Positions 61,772 to 64,000 of a stretch of DNA of 64,000 nt are shown one piece after another. Every line of letters begins with the position of its first letter. The stretch's first letter is position 1. The notes beneath the pieces are model-generated. The model saw only the letters and a program-made list of their open reading frames with translations. It was not told where the DNA came from and did no database searches. The DNA lies in contig JNWL01000004.1 in the NCBI GenBank assembly GCA_000716465.1, forward strand, positions 1 to 64,000, in the 5' to 3' direction. The position numbers and the translations under genes are program-made. Source of the stretch: Streptomyces bikiniensis (lineage in GTDB: Bacteria > Actinomycetota > Actinomycetes > Streptomycetales > Streptomycetaceae).

Positions 61772-62149
61772 TCAGCGGGAGGCGAGCAACAGGCGCGCCT
61801 CCGTCTCCTGGTCACCGGAGACGGTGTGCCGGGACCGGACGTCGAAGCCGGTGGCCAGGACCTTCTCGACCTCGTCGACGGCGTGGTAGCCGCCGGTGAG
61901 CGTGATGCCGACCATGGCGGACAGATGGGCGGGAGACACCTCCCGGTGCTCCCCTCCCGCCGTGTCGAACGTGGCCGTCCAGACGGTGGGGGACGGCCCC
62001 GTGGCCGCCCGCGGGACGGACGTCGTCATGTCCTCCAGCCGGTAGACCGCGTCGAGGACGCCGAACACGGCCTGGGCGTCCTCCCGGTCGCAGTCGCTCA
62101 ACTGGACGGTGACGTCGGTATCGATGTGCAAGTCGTACACGTCGCTCAT
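61772..62149 (-). CDS. Conserved hypothetical protein (DUF6204-like)
   Basis: 125 residues, soluble and acidic. MSDVYDLHIDTDVTVQLSDCDREDAQAVFGVLDAVYRLED and MVGITLTGGYHAVDEVEKVLATGFDV suggest an alpha/beta ferredoxin-like small domain. No confident family; DUF6204 is a guess from the overall pattern. ATG 62149 has GAGGAGATG context. Confidence 0.6.
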   Translation of the reverse strand: MSDVYDLHIDTDVTVQLSDCDREDAQAVFGVLDAVYRLEDMTTSVPRAATGPSPTVWTATFDTAGGEHREVSPAHLSAMVGITLTGGYHAVDEVEKVLATGFDVRSRHTVSGDQETEARLLLASR

Positions 62150-62329
62150 CTCCTCACGGTCCCCCGGTCGCCGGTGGCGCCCCGGGCTCCTCGTGCCGGG
62201 CGCTCCTCACGCCTCCCCTCCAGCATCCCCCCGGCGCCGCCGCACCGCGAGGGCCGCCGGCGGACGCCCGGCGCCCTCTGCGACGGCCTGCCACCGCCGC
62301 CCCGTGCCGCACCCGACCGGATCCGGCGT

Positions 62330-63769
62330 TCAAGGCCACGCCACCGGACGCCTCCGCCGCCGGGCACGCGCTTCGCCGCCTGTCCCGCCCCGGCGGAACC
62401 GGTCGAGAAACCGCGCGCGGGCCGGTCGGGAAACCCGGCGGGAGGGCGCCACCGGCGACGCGGCGGGCCGGGGCGGCATTCCCTGGAGAGGCGGCCCCTC
62501 CGAGGGCGGCGGCATCTCCCGAAGGGACTGTCCCTCCTGGAGAGGCGGCACCTCCCCATGGGGCCGCCCTTCCGGAAGAGGCTGCGCCTCCGAGGGAAAC
62601 CATGTCTCCGAGAGAGGTGGCACCTCCGAGAAAGGTGGTACCCCCGAATGAGGTGGCGCCTCCGAGAAAGGTGCCACCTCCGGGAGAAGCGGCGTCCCCG
62701 GGAAGGGCCGCGCCGTCGGCACCGGTCGCGCCGACAGGGCCCGCGGGCCGCCGCTCACCGTCACCGGCACACTCCACGGGTCCGCCGGGACGGGCCGTAC
62801 GAACGGCACCGCTTCGGGCCATGCGGAAGGCTCGACGCCGGTCTTCCGGGCGCCCGGCACCGCCCACACGGACGGCGCGACCGGCGCGGTCCCGGTGGCC
62901 TCTCCGGGATGCGGGGCCTCTCCCGGATACGGGGCCGGGCTCGCGGCCCGCGCCTCGTCCAGGGCGAGCGCCAGGCTCAGCCGGTGCCAGAGGATCTCGT
63001 CCGGGTCGTCGGCGCGCGCGAGCCGATCGGCGATTTCGCGCGCGGCGGCGGGCACCGGCATGCCGGGCGGTGGCGGCGGACGCAGCCGGTCGAGGTGGGC
63101 GCGCTCGTACGGGTCGTCCACGACCTCGGCGACCTGGAGCGGATCGAGCAGGGAGGCGATGGCCGAGGCCCGCGCCCACGGGTCGTCGGCGGCGCGGAGC
63201 AGCAGGGCGAGCCGCCGCGCCCGCCAGTTCCTCGGCCGCAGGTCCTCCCGCGCGGCCAGGCGCTCGCGGAGCTCCAGCGGGAGCCGCCCCGTGAGCAGCG
63301 CGGGACAGGTGCGGCCGAAGTCGGCGACCTCCTCCGCCAGGTACGTCCACACCACCGCCCGGTAGCGGTTCAGCGAGAACCGCACCGGACTGAGGTGCCC
63401 CGTCCGGGCCAGCCTGGTGAACCGGTCCGCGGTGATCCCGAGGAGCGCGGCGGCCTCACCGGTGCCCACCGCGCGCACCCGGTCGCGCAGGCCGGCGGGA
63501 AAGTCCGGCGCGGCCCTGAGGCGGTCGAGCTCGCGCCGCTCGACCCGCCGCCGTCCGCCCTCTCCGACCGGCACCGTCCGGACCAGGCCGAGCTGCACCG
63601 CGAGCCGGAACTCGTCGCGTTTCAGCTCCAGTTCCTGTGCGGCCCGCGCCGGTGTCACCGTGCGCGCCCCTCCGTCCGCCGTCCCTTCGCCCGTCGCCCT
63701 TCCGCCCGCCGTCCCCTCTTCCGCCGCCCTGTCGTCCGCCGCCCTGTCGTGGCCGTCCACCGTCGTCAC
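62330..63769 (-). CDS. DUF6397-type protein with repeat-rich C-terminus
   Basis: 479 residues. The N-terminal 250 form the conserved part (TPARAAQELELKRDEFRLAVQLGLVRTV; GTGEAAALLGITADRFTRLARTGHLSPVRF; YERAHLDRLRPPPPPGMPVP). It has two helix-turn-helix-like segments, so DNA binding is possible, as suggested for DUF6397. The rest is a disordered Pro-rich tail with hexapeptide repeats (PPFSEV) and a basic end. GTG 63769 follows GGGGGAGGA. Confidence 0.78.
   Translation of the reverse strand: MTTVDGHDRAADDRAAEEGTAGGRATGEGTADGGARTVTPARAAQELELKRDEFRLAVQLGLVRTVPVGEGGRRRVERRELDRLRAAPDFPAGLRDRVRAVGTGEAAALLGITADRFTRLARTGHLSPVRFSLNRYRAVVWTYLAEEVADFGRTCPALLTGRLPLELRERLAAREDLRPRNWRARRLALLLRAADDPWARASAIASLLDPLQVAEVVDDPYERAHLDRLRPPPPPGMPVPAAAREIADRLARADDPDEILWHRLSLALALDEARAASPAPYPGEAPHPGEATGTAPVAPSVWAVPGARKTGVEPSAWPEAVPFVRPVPADPWSVPVTVSGGPRALSARPVPTARPFPGTPLLPEVAPFSEAPPHSGVPPFSEVPPLSETWFPSEAQPLPEGRPHGEVPPLQEGQSLREMPPPSEGPPLQGMPPRPAASPVAPSRRVSRPARARFLDRFRRGGTGGEARARRRRRPVAWP
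62480..62700. repeat. 18-bp tandem repeats in the DUF6397-type gene
   Basis: Units such as TCCGAGAGAGGTGGCACC and TCCGAGAAAGGTGGTACC recur every 18 bp around 62606-62695, more diverged to about 62480. They encode the hexapeptide PPxSEx on the reverse strand. Confidence 0.85.
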
Positions 63770-63863
63770 GTGGTCCTCCCCCGTACATCCGTACTCTCCG
63801 TGGCGCGGATCCGTCCGACCCGCCGAAGAGAACGTAACGCAGAGTGACGAACCTCGCACCGCC

Positions 63864-63886
63864 TGTGGAAAACCACCTGTGGAGAA
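63864..63886. promoter_or_regulatory. Pair of DnaA-box-like sequences
   Basis: TGTGGAAAA (63864-63872) and TGTGGAGAA (63878-63886) each match 8/9 to TGTGGACAA, the reverse complement of the Streptomyces DnaA box TTGTCCACA. Spacing is 14 bp start to start. They lie between the DUF6397-type gene and the ORF starting at 63890. Confidence 0.4.
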
Positions 63887-63889
63887 CTC

Positions 63890-64000
63890 ATGGCCGGAAC
63901 CCCGGAGCGGAACCCTGGAGCCGAACGTCGGGCGGGCGGGAGCGGTGCGTCAGAACGGGCCGTCACCCGGTTGGCCGGGCTGTCGTGCCTCCACTCCGAG
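63890..64000 (+). CDS. Possible gene start, partial at window edge
   Basis: ATG 63890 has GGAGAAC at the right distance and opens a frame to the edge (MAGTPERNPGAERRAGGSGASERAVTRLAG...). Third-position GC is lower than in neighbours. It is too short to identify. Confidence 0.35.
   Translation, partial: MAGTPERNPGAERRAGGSGASERAVTRLAGLSCLHSE

Overview
This 64-kb window is high-GC actinobacterial DNA and almost certainly comes from a Streptomyces chromosome. Codon third positions are nearly all G or C, GTG and TTG starts are common, and several genes appear to have leaderless starts. The gene content is typical of the genus: SpoIIE-type phosphatases, an AidB-like acyl-CoA dehydrogenase, an F420-type nitroreductase, a Tat-exported phospholipase C, and a LysM/transglycosylase protein behind a c-di-AMP riboswitch. 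I see no rRNA, tRNA, CRISPR array, insertion sequence or prophage. Most of the window reads as ordinary chromosome with accessory islands.

Layout. 1-2.1 kb: two divergent anti-sigma-type ATPases and an epimerase. 2.2-8.2 kb: a hemerythrin gene behind a SigB-like promoter, then a three-gene oxidative operon (Baeyer-Villiger-type monooxygenase, AurF-like diiron oxygenase, ferredoxin fused to an FprB-type reductase) with a divergent TetR gene. 8.2-16.4 kb: a lone GAPDH gene with a GlxA-type regulator upstream, plus secreted hydrolases. 16.4-20.7 kb: a repeat-bearing ligand-binding protein, then a class II aldolase/SIS-isomerase pair divergent from a DeoR regulator. 20.8-25.1 kb: phospholipase C behind a PHO-box-like site, and the riboswitch-controlled LysM protein. 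25.2-27.4 kb: a polymorphic-toxin-like protein coupled by an ATGA overlap to a candidate immunity gene. 27.6-33.8 kb: a phosphoribosyltransferase-hydrolase fusion, a large SpoIIE phosphatase, a zinc-free L31 and a cyclophilin. 33.9-40.6 kb: small secreted and membrane proteins, a Nudix hydrolase, an HxlR/thioesterase pair with a shared operator, and a nucleosidase. 40.7-43.6 kb: a cysteine-containing leader peptide ahead of two flavin monooxygenases (probable organosulfur use). 43.6-47.0 kb: a TetR-MFS-phosphatase operon with a 13-bp-arm operator. 47.1-50.3 kb: a Mn2+ riboswitch with a GDT1-type transporter, then TetR-AidB. 50.4-59.1 kb: VOC protein, M20 amidohydrolase, cupin, PHB-depolymerase-type esterase, PadR/SRPBCC pair, peroxiredoxin, a truncated SHOCT gene running into the operator of a flavohaemoglobin, and an MreB-like protein. 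59.2-64 kb: secreted and lipoprotein genes, a lipoprotein deacetylase, and a repeat-rich DUF6397-type protein.

Much of the window deals with redox and stress chemistry: flavin and diiron oxygenases, flavohaemoglobin, peroxiredoxin, AidB, hemerythrin, and Mn2+ homeostasis. Many local regulators sit beside recognisable inverted repeats. Short in-frame tandem repeats (15- and 18-bp units) have expanded parts of several proteins. The points most worth pursuing are the toxin/immunity pair, the cysteine leader peptide with its flavin monooxygenases, the BVMO/diiron/FprB operon, and the damaged SHOCT gene fused to the hmp promoter. Terminators, operators and riboswitches were found by reading the sequence, and no search was run.
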